Assembly: GCF_002878395.1 (NCBI RefSeq)
Contig: NW_025855829.1
Span: forward strand, 325,120 to 389,119
Direction: 5' to 3'
Length of the DNA stretch: 64,000 nucleotides
Origin: Capsicum annuum
Taxonomy: Eukaryota > Streptophyta > Magnoliopsida > Solanales > Solanaceae
Shown here: piece after piece, positions 11,681-22,500 of the stretch
How positions within the stretch are numbered: the stretch's first letter is position 1
Layout of the letters: every line of letters starts with the position of its first letter
Made by a program: the position numbers and the translations under genes
The notes under the pieces: generated by a model
Databases searched by the model: none
Told to the model about the DNA's origin: nothing
Seen by the model: only the letters and a program-made list of their open reading frames with translations

Positions 11681-12187
11681 TGGATTTCAAACCAAATTAT
11701 AATATAGAGGCATTGGATCTAGCCTAGATGAGAGAAGAGATGAATATATTATAAATAGAGGTGCTCTCTTACAGAGAGCCATTTAGCAATCATACCCCTA
11801 GTGGTCTAGATTCACCTCGGTGCACACCTAGATATTTTAATTTATTTGTGTAGAATGATAATGAGGGCTCGATAGTTGGGGCCAAGAGTGGTCACATAGG
11901 AAACTTGTAGGATCCTGATATGCCATATGACCAGGCCATTAGAAAAGTCAGAGATGATTCAATGGATTCTTCACCTATTTGAGGCTAAGGCATGATGCGA
12001 TAGCATTGGGTGTATCTTTTAGTAGTCCACCACCACCACCACGACCTCCACCAGCTGATAGGCCCCCAGTTGGGGGTGCTCCTGACACGAACGCTTAGTG
12101 CATCCCAGGTATATTCTTACATCTCTTTGTTTTATATTATTTTTTACACATTGAGAATAGTGCATAAAATTTTAGTTGGGGGTGGGA
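11681..12187 (+). other. 3' untranslated region and polypurine tract of element D
   Basis: Non-coding tail with a short CCA/CCN-rich patch (12027-12060). It ends in ACACATTGAGAATAGTGCAT followed by the purine tract TTAGTTGGGGGTGGGAG (12171-12187), an arrangement typical for the 3' end of Athila/Tat internal regions. Confidence 0.55.
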
Positions 12188-13330
12188 GACACTGAGACAA
12201 GCATAAAGAGCACAAGGATTACAAGGTCTTACCAAAGCTTCACGCTTCGGATTATCAAAGGTTCAAGCCTCGGATTTGAAAATGCTTGATGACGTTTTGG
12301 AACCATTACAACGCCTTGTTCAAGCTGAATATTAGAGAAAGGGTTCTTACACTCCAAGGTCGCCTATACTTGGGATTATTAAGGGAAATATTATCTTTTT
12401 ATGGCTCTTTTTTACACTCCAAAGGAGCACCCTTCATTAAGGGTATTTTCTTAGACTTTGATAAAATTATTGAGAGATACTCTTTAGTTGTAGTTTTTTT
12501 CCTCTCTTAGAGAGAGAATCTAAAATTAGGGTTTACACTAAGTGATGGATTTCACTTGTGTTGACAAATTGGCAAGAAAGTGTACTTGGGGAAGAGTGTT
12601 TCCTTTGGGTCAACTAAGAGGAAGGTTTGAACTCTTATTTGTGAGGCGCGTTGCAGATTTTGAAATATCTTCTAGTGCTAATCATTGAATAAAAGTAAGG
12701 GTCTTTCTATCTATCCTTTAATTTCAAGCATTCTTCTTATTCATCTTCATTTTATGTGTTGTTTTCTCTTTATTTGGTTGCTGGAATTTGCATCTTAGTA
12801 ACCAATTTCGTGTGTTTGGTAGTCGTTAGGCTATCAGACACCATAATCGTTGTGATTTTTGTTGTCATTCTTTTTTTTGGTGGACTGCGGTATGGTTGTA
12901 GAACCGGCATGTCTTGGATAATTTGTGTTGTATTGTGTTTTATTTTGTATTTGTTGTGTTTTTGTGTAATTAGGATATTCTTAAGTATTTAGGGTAGTAT
13001 TCATGGTTTTGATTGATTTTGATACCCCTCAAAAAATTATCTTAGAACTGTGTGCATGTATATATGTGTGAATATTGTGGATCTTGTATGGCATTAGGAT
13101 TAGGGACATGTTAATCACTTGCTAATAATTGCATGAACTAGATGGGTACTCCTTTTGGCCAAGTCAGCAGAAAACTAGTACAAAAAAATCTGATACTTGA
13201 TCATCACGTCGGCAAAAAGAAGCACAAAATACCAAAAAAAAATTAGGGGGCAACAGGATCCCCCACTCCCTCGTAAAAGTTAGGTGTGTCATGACAACTT
13301 CGGGTATAATGGGGGGGGGGGTTAATACTT
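12188..13330 (+). other. Unclassified retroelement-like debris
   Basis: No gene is visible. The part 12480-12700 looks like an LTR or transcript leader (CTCTCTTAGAGAGAGAATC, then AGGGTTTACACTAAGTG). A purine tract AAAAATTAGGGGGCAAC lies near 13240, with an 11-G run at 13311-13321. Frames 12010-12195, 12286-12510 and 12756-12992 lack any recognisable motif. It may be the remains of another LTR element that replaced the 3' LTR of element D. Confidence 0.35.
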
Positions 13331-13659
13331 GTGCATTATCTCAATAAAATAAAAATCATAAAAAATAACATTAACTTTTGTAACAAGTTCATTAAAAAAG
13401 TTATTCTACTTATAATACTAAAAAATTAAATAAAAATATATAAATACTTGACTAAAATAAATAATTTATAATATAAGAAGATATTGCAAATGTCAAGGTT
13501 AAAATGGACATTATCAAGGTAAAAGAGGGGATGCTATTATTCAAAGTAGATGGGGGAGTTTGATTTTTAATGTAAACTTGAGGGGGAAAATGATTTTCAC
13601 CCTTTATTTATAGGATGATTTCAAATATATACAATGAAATAATTAGTTTGCAACAAATA

Positions 13660-13835
13660 TAACTATATTTAATAACAAAAAAATAGCCAAAAATTTAAGA
13701 AACTCGCATGTTAGCCATGGTTTGACTATGGTTAGATGATATCAAAATCAAGGCTAATTGATCAATAAAACTCTTATTATAGCCACAATTTGATCGTGGC
13801 TAAATGATATCAAAACTGTGGCTAAATGACCATTT
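13660..13835 (+). repeat. Clustered TAGCCACR-type inverted motifs
   Basis: Four related motifs alternate in orientation: GTTAGCCATGG / GACTATGGTTAG and ATAGCCACAATTTGATCGTGGCTA, then AACTGTGGCTAAATGA. Subterminal clusters like this are seen in plant CACTA-type DNA transposons. I see no CACTA terminus, so this is at most a fragment. Between 13331 and 13660 I see only AT-rich sequence. Confidence 0.35.
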
Positions 13836-13879
13836 TTTTAAAACTAATAATCTTATTAATCACCAAGGATAATTCATAT

Positions 13880-14190
13880 ATAACTTCACAAACGTTGTAT
13901 ATGCAATGTATATATAATGTATCGATATTGTATAAATAGTTATCTAGTGTATATGCTATGTACTGATATTGTATAAATGGTATATGAACATGTATAAATG
14001 ATGTATAAATATTTATGTAGTATATATGTAATGTATCGATATTGTATAAATATATATAAGTGTATATCGATAGTGTATATATGGTTATGTAATATATCGA
14101 TATTATATAAATAATGTATAAACATATATCAATATTTTATAAATAATTATATAATGTATATGTAATGTATCGATATTGATATTTATTTCA
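13880..14190 (+). repeat. AT-rich degenerate tandem repeat
   Basis: The motif TGTATCGATATTGTATAAAT recurs with variation near 13918, 13956, 14035, 14095 and 14165, interspersed with GTATATGTAATG. The open frames here (minus strand, 13940-14312) are read-throughs of the repeat. From 14191 to 14391 there is only AT-rich sequence with no recognisable feature. Confidence 0.7.
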
Positions 14191-14700
14191 CTATCAGACG
14201 TTCCCACCTTAATAAATAAAAGTATAAACAAAAAATAATATAAATACTCATTTTTTTTCATAAAAGAGGTGGAACAATTAGAAAAGAGAAAAAAAATTAA
14301 AAAGGGCAACAAAAGTAATTAATGAAATTCTTTTTGCTTTTCTTATTTCTTTATTATAAAATTAAGAATTAAATTTGAATTGGGGTATTAATCTATATCT
14401 ATAATATATTAAAAGTGTGAAGGGTCTTAGAAATGTCGTTTGAACATTTTTCCCTTCATTAAAAGGCTTTTCTTTAGACAAAATCATCTTTTTACTATTT
14501 CTTTAATATTTAAGAGTTGAAAATTAATTAAATATATTTATAGTAAAACTTTTCCTTATTAGAAGTTATCAGAATTAATGTTAACTAAATATTTTTTTCA
14601 TTAATTTAAAAATTCTAAATCAACTAAATTTGATTTTTAAAAAAATTGAAAATATAGAAATACATAATATATTAAAATCGTTAAAATAAGAATCTGAATG

Positions 14701-14768
14701 ATCCACCGATCACCACGGGAAGCCGAGTTCCAAACCAAGATTGCAATATAAGTATTCAACCCAGCAAC
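14701..14768 (+). other. Possible captured sequence in the Helitron, left piece
   Basis: Right before the element B insertion the composition becomes less AT-rich and gene-like (ACCGATCACCACGGGAAGCC). It would have been continuous with 33369 onward before insertion. No protein was recognised on either strand. Confidence 0.3.
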
Positions 14769-15017
14769 TGTAAGACCCTGTAAAGTTTTCTCGTAGTCTG
14801 AGCCTTAGAGCGTGTCAAGCAAAGTGTAATTCTGACCCTAAAAGATTGAGAAGTGACTTTCCAATAGAGTGGTGTTTAAACCATATAGAATTTTCTTAAA
14901 TTTTACTTTTTTTGTCATGTAGATAATTGAATTAGCTTTCCAACGATATCAATTTCATCCAAATTCGGCATCAGGGTGACAAGTTATGGCTGTTTTACTG
15001 AGAGTTGTCGAAATCGC

Positions 15018-15370
15018 CCGGGTGCGACGGACGATCCGACGGACCGTCGAGTCTGCGATGGACCATCTCATCTACGATGTACTGTCGCTTGACCCATCGT
15101 AACCGAGGCACTAACTCCCTTTTCTGGCCCAAGTACGACGGCCAAAATGATGGACCATCATGGCTACGATGGACCGTTGTTGGGACTATCGCACTCAGGC
15201 AGTGTGGCCTCATCTAGGCCAATGTACAACGGATGATCCGATGGACCGTCGGCTTAGCGACGGACCATCGCTTCGACCATCACACCGAGGCAGTATGTTC
15301 TTTTTCTAACCAGCGTGCGACGGATGATCCGATGGACTATCAGGCTAGCAACAGACCATCGCTTCGACTG
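15018..15370 (+). repeat. CG-rich GACGG/CCGTC short repeats in the element B LTR
   Basis: Variants of GACGGACGATCCGACGGACC recur about every 40-100 bp and include a perfect inverted repeat CGACGG-A-CCGTCG (15037-15049). The 3' LTR has the same block at 23355-23665 (inverted repeat at 23487-23499). It is locally rich in CpG against an AT-rich background. Open frames 15005-15217 (plus) and 14995-15213 (minus) are read-throughs. Confidence 0.75.
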
Positions 15371-15871
15371 TCGCAGCCCCCATTCAGTATTTTTAAGTTC
15401 TTTTTAAAAGGGTCTTTGGGGTCTTTTCCTTTTTAATCCTCAGATATATTCCAAACGAACTTGATAACCTCATTATCTCCCAAAACATCAAAGGCTAGGG
15501 TTTCTCCCTCAAGAGAAAATCTAAAACCCTTCTCCAATAAATAACTCACCATAGATTCTACAAATTGAGTTGAGATTTTAGTTCCCCAAGTTCAAAGGTT
15601 GCAAGAACCCTCTCTCAAGAGTAATAAGAAGTGTTTAGAGCAAGCTCGTTCATCCAATTTCATAATCGAAGGTATGTGGGGTTTTGAACAGGGGTAATCC
15701 TTTCATCCTTATGGTCAAAGGCTTATTTAAACTATCATTTTCAGTAATCTATGAGATTTTACATGAATTTAAATTAGGGTTTTCACCCATTTTTATTGAT
15801 TGCAATATTTGATGTTTCCCATGAATTGAGAGTCTAATGGCATGATTTTCACATGTTTTCTTGAGAAATTG

Positions 15872-16849
15872 CAGCTGGGTCTATACCCCATGTTTTAAAC
15901 CTTGAGAAATTAATAGTTAAAATGTTTGAGATATTGAATTATATGAGTATGTTGAGATTTTGAGACAAATTACTGAAATTTCCAGATTTCTACATGAGTT
16001 ATGAATCTAGATGCTATATATTATGCTTTTGATGAGTTTTAACTTGAGATTGAATTATGGGTTATTGAACCCTACTTGAGATTTGAAATTTTATGAACTC
16101 TTGTGCTATAAGCACCTATGATTTGAGTATTCTGAGATTATTGAGAAATGTTTTGACCTAATGGTCATGGAGTTTTGAAATCCACTTTACTACATGAGAT
16201 TATAGATTTGATTGTTAGGTTCTTGATGAACCATGAGACTATTTTAAAGTGGATTTTCATGATATGAGCGAGATAAACTAAAGGGATTAGTATTTAGCAC
16301 CGAGTTGGGTNNNNNNNNNNNNNNNNNNNNNNNNNNNNNNNNNNNNNNNNNNNNNNNNNNNNNNNNNNNNNNNNNNNNNNNNNNNNNNNNNNNNNNNNNN
16401 NNNNNNNNNNCAGCTGGGTCTATACCCCATGTTTTAAACCTTGAGAAATTAATAGTTGAAATGTTTGAGATATTGAATTATATGAGTATGTTGAGATTTT
16501 GAGACAAATTACTGAAATTTCCAGATTTCTACATGAGTTATGAATCTAGATGCTATCTATTATGCTTTTGATGAGTTTTAACTTGAGATTGAATTATGGG
16601 TTATTGAACCCTACTTGAGATTTGAAATTTTATGAACTCTTGTGCTATAAGCACCCATGATTTGAGTATTCTGAGATTATTGAGAAATGTTTTGACCTAA
16701 TGGTCATGGAGTTTTGAAATCCACTTTACTACATGAGATTACAGATTTGATTGTTAGGTTCTTGATGAACCATGAGACTATTTTAAAGTGGATTTTCATG
16801 ATATGAGTGAGATAAACTAAAGGGATTAGTATTTAGCACCGAGTTGGGT
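15872..16849 (+). repeat. 439-bp near-identical duplicate flanking a 100-N gap
   Basis: 15872-16310 and 16411-16849 are the same length and differ by about five single bases on visual comparison (for example TAGTTAAAATG vs TAGTTGAAATG, GAGCGAG vs GAGTGAG). The 3' LTR has a single copy (from 32422). This pattern fits unmerged overlapping contig ends or two haplotypes joined in tandem. Confidence 0.85.
16311..16410. other. Assembly gap of exactly 100 N
   Basis: A run of 100 N, the conventional size for a gap of unknown length. The frame listed across it (16305-16502) has no meaning. Confidence 0.98.
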
Positions 16850-18115
16850 AAGTTACTATGGTTTCTTACCCCAAAACTATGTGCCACCGTAGGTTCGAGA
16901 TTTTGGGCCTAAGGCCGAGATATTTGGCCTGAGGCCGAGATAAGTAATCACTGAATTGAGGTTATACTCCATGGCAAGAGTATGACGTCTCTCCCCAACG
17001 TGGGGTCTCTTCCTTAGAAGGATAAAACGTTTGACTCCATGTAGCTCGCATGGTTTGTGTCGGTTAAGAGAACCTCCCTTGATACAAGTTATTTTCCTAA
17101 TAGTAAAGTTGCTGATTTGTTCCCTAAGACTAAAGTATTTTCCCTTGATATCAGTATTTTCTCTAAAACTTTGAGACAAGTTATTTCCCTAAACTAGAGT
17201 ATCTTTCCATCAAGATAGAATGATTTTCCTAAAGCTTGAAACGAGATATTTTTCTAAAGTAAATGAAATGCCTTCAAGTATGTTTCAAAGTTATATGATT
17301 CTGAATTCCAAGTACTTGAGTTCAAAAGAGTTATGAGTTCTTGAGCATTAAAGAAGTTTTACTCTCCATGAGACATATGAATGAGTTAAAAGTATTGTTT
17401 GAAGTTTCCTTTAGCCTATGGGTAATGAGAATAAGAGGAGAGCACAGATTTTAAAGCCAAAGTATAATGACTCACGAGATTTATGTTACATGTTCATTCT
17501 ACATGAGTTATGAGCTTTACATTTTTGACTTATTCAAGCATGTGAGTCATTCCTATTTGCAAGCATGATTTGATTAAAGAATATTGATATTGTTTTATGT
17601 AAATACATACACCCCCACATACTCAGTACATTCTCAAGTGCTGATCCACATATACGTCTATGTGCTATATTTTCTTATAATATAGGTTCAGGTGCTCAGT
17701 CCCAGTCTTGTTAGTGATTCTAGAGTACCTTCATCTACATTTCTACAGTGATGAGTCCTTATGGTTCGAGGACGTATCTTCAGCCATTTCAGTATTCGAG
17801 TTTTTATGTTATTACTTTTAGTTCAGTTTGAGTCAGTTAGGGACCTGTCCCAACGGCTCTCGAGTTCATGGAGTAGTAAAGGCTTTATCAGTCTAGTTAT
17901 CAGATTATGGTTGTGTTGAGATTTTAGTTTTGTGGTCGTTTGGACCGAGTATTACCTTTGTATTTCCTTTTAGTTGATATGACAGTGTTAGTGTTTTATG
18001 TATTCCTTCTTGAATGAGATATTAAGAGAAGTGATAGGCTCAAAGAGTTAGCTTAGGGCTAATCGTAGCCCTAAGCATCGTGTGACATCCCGAGAGGTGA
18101 TTTTAGGTTGTTAAA

Positions 18116-18328
18116 AACTTGGTATCAGAGCCTAAGATTTTAAAAGAGTCGTAGGGAGTCTGACAAGCCACGTTGAGTAGATTTTTAATCATCGGTGTGT
18201 AGTGCGCCATATCTATAAGCAAGAGGCTACAAGACATTTTAGGAAAAAAGTTGTTTCTTTCTTTCAGATTCTATCGTGCCTACAATTACCCCTCTCATAT
18301 AATAATTCATGCTATTTTATTTTAGAAA
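18116..18328 (+). other. Primer-binding site and leader of element B
   Basis: TGGTATCAGAGCC at 18120-18132 is a perfect match to the 13 bases complementary to the 3' end of plant initiator tRNA-Met. The following leader shares the GTGTAGTGCGCCA..AGGCTACAAGACATTTTAGG block with elements A, C and E. It ends in TTTCTTTCTTTCAG (to 18267), a strong splice-acceptor-like tract. The gag start context there is ATC GTG CCT (18274-18281), so the start ATG appears mutated to GTG. The next usable ATG is at 18329. Confidence 0.9.
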
Positions 18329-19560
18329 ATGACTCTCCAAAGTGCGAATGCCCACAGAAATGATGATGAGCAACCCCCTTCTGTTGATCCTTTGAATGAG
18401 ACTGTGTCTCATACTGAGTTTTGGGCGGCCTTTCAGGCATTAGCCCAAGTATTCACCGCTAATATTTTGGCCAATAACCAGGCTACAGTTGAAAATTAGT
18501 AGAGAGGTGATGTAACTGCTTCTAGGATCTATGATTTCATATGGATGAATCCGCTAGAGTTTTATAGGTCCAAGGCAGGTGAGGACCCACAGTTGTACCT
18601 TGAGGAGGTATGAAAGATCACATACGTAATGTATGTTTCTGAGAAAGAAAGTGTTGAGTTGGCGTCTTACAGGTTGAAGGACATATATTATGACTGGGTT
18701 GTATCGTGGAGGAAGAGTAGAGGTGATAATGCTGCTCCTATGACTTGGCAAGTATTCCAAGATGCATTGTTGGACAAGTTCTTTTCGCTTGAGATTAGGG
18801 AGGCAAAGATCGAGGAGTTTATGAACTTGAGGTAGGGCTCCATGACTGTTAAGGAGTACTTCTTGAAGTTCAACCAGTTGGTCAAGTATGCTCCTAATTT
18901 GATTTCTGACACCCTGGCTAGTATGAGTAAGTTCGTGACTGGTGTTTCTGGGTTGGTACTGAAGGAGTGTAGGACTGTGATGTTGCATAGGGATATAGAT
19001 CTGGCTAGGTTGATGATGCATGCCCAGCAGATAGAGACGAATAAGATTAGAGAGATAGATAGAGTGAGGGGTAACAAAAGGGCTAGATCTGAGCAGCATG
19101 AGTTAGACAACCTAGGTTCCGTGGAGGGAACCGCCATCAGTTTTAGAGATGTCAGTCTATACTAGTACCTTTATCAACTAGTATTCCCATACCTAGAGGT
19201 AGGCAGGATCAAAGGGGAAGGTCTTTTATGTCTAGGTCACAGAACAGTGTTGGTAACAGGCCCCATTATCCTCCGTGTGCTAAGTGTGGTAGGGATCATC
19301 CCGATGAGTGTTTCATAGATTTAAGGGGTTGTTTTGGTTATGGAAAGAAGGTCCACAGACTTAGAGATTGTCATCATTCTAGACAGGGGAACAAAGATGC
19401 CCAACCTCAGGCACAGGCTACTAGTGCACCAGCTCCTGTACCCCATCCCGCCCCTTCTCAGGGCAATTCATCTAGCACTGCTGGTGGTCAGCGCCAGAAT
19501 AGATTCTATGCCTTACCATCCTATCAGAAGCAGAAGGACTCTCCCAATGTTGTTACTGGT
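18329..19560 (+). pseudogene. gag of element B
   Basis: From ATG 18329 the frame reads MTLQSANAHRNDDEQPPSVD, then after a TAG pair meets ASRIYDFIWMNPLEFYRS, EREL-type REAKIEEFMNLR and MTVKEYFLKFNQLVKYAPNL, the conserved Gag core. A basic linker (IREIDRVRGNKRARSE) follows and, after a frameshift near 19160, a zinc knuckle region at 19270-19371. There CAKCGRDHPDEC precedes a CCHC box whose second Cys is Tyr (CFGYGKKVHRLRDC, 19330-19371). Stops lie at 18497-18502, 18610-18612 (TGA for Trp) and 18833-18835 (TAG for Gln, just before MTVKEY). Gag would form the particle and bind RNA; this copy cannot. Confidence 0.85.
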
Positions 19561-20040
19561 ATTCTCCGTGTCTTTTGCTTTGATGTTTATGTGTTGTTGG
19601 ACCCCAAGTCAAGTCTCTCTTATGTGACCCCACTTATAGCTGTGAATTTCAAAATGAGTCCCGAAAAGATTTCTGAGCCCTTCCTAGTTTCAACACCAGT
19701 AGGGGAGTCAGTTATTGCTAAACAGGTGTATAGAGATTGTCCTGTTACTGTTCTTCATAGAGTCATACTTGCGGATTTGATAGAGTTAGACATGGTGGAT
19801 TTTGACCTTATTCTGGGTATGGATTGGCTTTATTGTTTTTATGCATCTATAGACTGTCGCACCCTTGTGGTCAAGTTTCAATTCCATGATGAGCCAGTTT
19901 TTGAGTGATTCAGGAGTTTGGTATCTCTCAAGAGTCATTTTATCTCCTATCTCAAAGCCAAAAAGCTAATATCCAAGGGTTGCATCTATCACCTAGTTAG
20001 AGTCAAAGACACTAAGTCCGAGGCTCTAACTATTTAGTCA
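19561..20040 (+). pseudogene. Protease region of element B
   Basis: In frame with the zinc knuckle, VLLDPKSSLSYVTP lies at about 19588-19632. This is the retropepsin active site, but the Gly after Asp-Pro is Lys, which should destroy the catalytic loop. The fold continues through VSTPVGESVIAKQVYRDC and ELDMVDFDLILGMDWL (about 19786-19830), the ILGMDW motif that closes chromovirus proteases. A TGA at 19906-19908 ends the frame. Confidence 0.85.
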
Positions 20041-20900
20041 GTCAATATTGTTAATGAGTTTCCAGATGTTTTTTTGGAAGATCTCATAGGGGTACCTCCC
20101 GATAGAGAGATAAAATTAGAGATTGACCTTCTTTCCAACACTCATCCCATTTTTATTCTGCCATACCATATGGCACCTGCTGAGCTTAAAGAGTTGAAAG
20201 AGCAACTCAAAGATCTTTTAAATAAAGGTTTCATTAGGCCCAGTATTTCTCCTTGGGGTGCACCTGTCTTATTCGTTCGAAATAAAGACGGTTCTTTGCA
20301 TATGTGCATTGACTATCGTCATCTTAACAAGGTCACAGTAAAAAATAAATATCCTCTTTCGAGAATTGATGACCTATTTGATCAGTTGCAAGATGCAAGT
20401 TATTTCTCTAAGATAGACCTTAGATCTAGCTATCATCAACTTAAAGTGAGGGAATATGATATTCCAAAGATAGCCTTTTAAACCCGCTATGGTCACTTTG
20501 AGTTTGTAGTCATGTGTTTCAGGCTAACCAATGCCCCAGTCGCCTTCATGGACCTCATGAACCGAGTAATCAAGTAATATCTCGATATATTTGTAATAGT
20601 ATTCATAGATGACATCCTTGTGTACTCCCGTAATGAGAGTGACCATGCAAATTACCTTAAAATTGTCTTGCAAACTCTTAGAGATCATCAGTTGTTCACC
20701 AAATTTAGTAATTATGAATTTTGGCTAAGGTCTGTAGCCTTTTTGGGTCATGTTGTTTCAACCGAAGGTATTAGAGTTGATCCCTAAAAGATAGAAGCTG
20801 TGAGAAATTAGCCTAGACTTATCTCCCCATCTGACATTAGAAGTTTCTTAGGTCTAGCAGGCTACTAGCACTATTTTGTTGAAGGTTTCTCTTCTATTGC
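20041..20900 (+). pseudogene. Reverse transcriptase of element B
   Basis: The frame from 20074 gives [51 protein letters not shown], the [18 protein letters not shown] block and [14 protein letters not shown] with the first catalytic Asp. It stops at TAA 20479-20481 directly after PKIAF. Beyond the stop [23 protein letters not shown] and the catalytic FIDD (20603-20614) with ILVYS follow, so the YxDD-type box is intact. Further stops lie near 20576 and 20787. The TAA after PKIAF is at exactly the same codon in element F. Confidence 0.9.
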
Positions 20901-21380
20901 ATCTCCCATGACCCGGTTGACCTAAAAGAAAGTTAAGTTCCAGTGGTCAGATTCCTGTGAGAAGAGTTTTCTGGAGTTGAAGACTCAACTTACTTCAGCC
21001 CTTGTGTTGACTTTGCCTGATGGTACAGATGGTTTGTTGGTGTATTGTGATGCCTCTAGAATTGATTTAGGTTGTGTGTTGATGCAAAGAGGTAAGTTTA
21101 TAGCCTATGATTCTAGACAGTTAAAGCCGCATGAAAAGAATTACCCAACCCATGATCTTAAGTTAGCTATTGTGGTCTTTGCTTTGAAAATATGGAGACA
21201 TTATCTCTATGGTGTTCATGTTGATATGTTTACTGATCATAAGAGCCTGTTGTATGTATTTACTAAGAGGGAGTTGAATTTTAGGTAGAGGAGTGGTTAG
21301 AGTTGTTAAAATACTATGATATGATGTGTTGTATCACCCGGGCAAGGCCAATGTAGTGGCGGATGCCCTTAGCAAATTGT
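20901..21380 (+). pseudogene. RNase H of element B
   Basis: [13 protein letters not shown] near 20944 begins the connection. The RNase H carries [10 protein letters not shown] (first Asp kept, about 21043) and [10 protein letters not shown] (third acidic residue kept, about 21235). In HDLKLAIVV (about 21151) Lys replaces the catalytic Glu of the usual HDLEL. A TAG at 21286 and a frameshift close to 21300-21330 ([16 protein letters not shown] resumes in a new frame) end the domain. Confidence 0.85.
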
Positions 21381-22500
21381 CTATCGGTAGTGTTGCTCAT
21401 GTAGATGGAGCTAAGAAAGATTTAGCTCGTGATATGCATTTTTTGGCTAGATTGGGTGTTAGGTTGATTGATTCAGCTAAGGTAAGTACTTTGGTGCAGA
21501 GTAGTTCCGAATCCTCTTTAGTTTCAGAAGTGAAGGAAAAGGAAGATAGAGATCCTAGTTTGGTCAGACTAAAGAAGACAGTTAAGAACCAAAAGGTAGA
21601 GGCTTTCTCCCAAGGGGGAGATAACATGTTGAGATTTTAGGGTAGATTGTATGTTTCGTGTGTTGATGATCTTAGGCAGAGAATTATGGCTGAAGCGTAT
21701 GGTGTACAGTATTCTATTCATCCCGGCACTACCAAGATGTACCGTGAATTGCGGTAAATCTATTGGTGGAATGGTATGAAGAAGGATATAGTCGAGTTTG
21801 TAGCAAAGTGTGCAACGTACCAACAGGTTAAGGTAGAGCACCAAAGACCTAGCGGTGTGATGCAATAGTTTGGTATACCCACTTGGAAGTGGGAGGTGGT
21901 GAATATAGACTTCATGACTAGGTTACCTCTTTTACGTCGTCATCATGATTCTATTTGGGTTGTTGTAGATAGGCTGACTAATTTCATGCACTTTTTAATC
22001 GTGGATACATCTTATACAGCTGAGGATTATGCTAGATTGTATATCTAGGAGTTAGTCAGGATGCACGAAGTTCCCTCGTCTTTCATTTTGGATAGGGGTA
22101 CTCAATTTACTTTTCAGTTTTAGAGGGCATTTCAGCAGTGTCTTGGTACCCAAGTTCTTTTGAGTTCCACTTTTCATCCACAGACAGATGGTCAGGCTGA
22201 GAGGACCATTCAGACTCTAGAGGATATGTTGAGGGCGTGTGCTCTTGATTTCAAAGGTAGTTGGGATGGACATTTTCCATTGATAGAATTTGCCTAAAAC
22301 AATTGTTACCAAGCTAGCATCGGGATGGCCTCATTTGAGGCCTTGTATGATAGGAGATGTAGATCACCCATAGGTTGGTTTGAAGTGGGTGAAGCTACCG
22401 TGATTGGGCCTGATGCAGTGTTTGAAGCTATAGAGAAAGTTAAGTTGATTAGAGAAAGGTTTAAGATAGCTTAGAGTCATCAAAAGTCATATGCCGATGT
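21381..22500 (+). pseudogene. Integrase of element B
   Basis: The linker SSSESSLVSEVKEKEDRDPS (about 21500-21560) precedes the zinc-binding domain at 21690-21845. There the first His is Tyr (EAYGVQYSIHPG) and the last Cys is Tyr (CATYQQVK). The catalytic core keeps all three acidic residues: NIDFMTRL (about 21903), LDRGTQFT (about 22088) and PQTDGQAERTIQTLEDML (about 22180, the Glu in AER). Stops at 21756, 22046, 22123 and 22294 stand where related elements have Glu, Gln, Trp and Tyr codons. Integrase would insert the cDNA in the nucleus. Confidence 0.85.

Larger units (their letters stand above)
5605..12187 (+). mobile_element. Element D, Athila/Tat-type retroelement without pol
   Basis: It starts TGATGTGCTATAG at 5605 inside the LTR of element A. 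It has a 5' LTR (to about 7035), a tRNA-Asp primer site, gag, a protease, a spacer with the CGACATTAAATCAAG / GGGAGGCAAC motif typical of this lineage, a late ORF, and a terminal TTTTAGTTGGGGGTGGGAG tract at 12169-12187 that looks like the polypurine tract. RT, RNase H and integrase are absent, since protease runs straight into the spacer. No 3' LTR like 5605-7035 follows 12187, so the right end is lost or replaced. The putative 5-bp target copy on the left would be GGAAT (5600-5604); no right partner was found. Confidence 0.7.
14769..18115 (+). mobile_element. 5' LTR of element B
   Basis: It runs from TGTAAGACCCTG to ..GGTTGTTAAA, ending just before the primer site. From the left it contains a CG-rich GACGGACC repeat block, a leader with AGGGTTTCTCCCTC, a donor-like AAG|GTATGT (junction 15671/15672), the gap and duplicate, then a long 3' part ending in CTAAGCATCGTGTGACATCC, which is shared with elements E and F. 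The 3' LTR lacks about 65 bp near 14893-14960 and about 760 bp between roughly 16834 and 17597. Confidence 0.9.

Noticed and set aside
13140..13330. Possible polypurine tracts (AATTAGGGGG, G run) as a true 3' LTR junction of D
   Set aside because: No LTR matching 5605-7035 follows either tract, so a junction cannot be supported.
13940..14312. Small proteins with Tyr/Ile-rich repeats
   Set aside because: Products of the AT-rich tandem repeat.
14995..15217. Overlapping open frames on both strands with GPSW/DGPS-like repeats
   Set aside because: They are read-throughs of the GACGG/CCGTC repeat in an LTR; symmetry makes both strands open.
16305..16502. Frame across the N run
   Set aside because: Its middle is unknown sequence; the rest is LTR.
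18554..19137. Minus-strand frames of 181 and 149 codons
   Set aside because: Shadows opposite the gag frame of B; the plus strand has the conserved Gag core.
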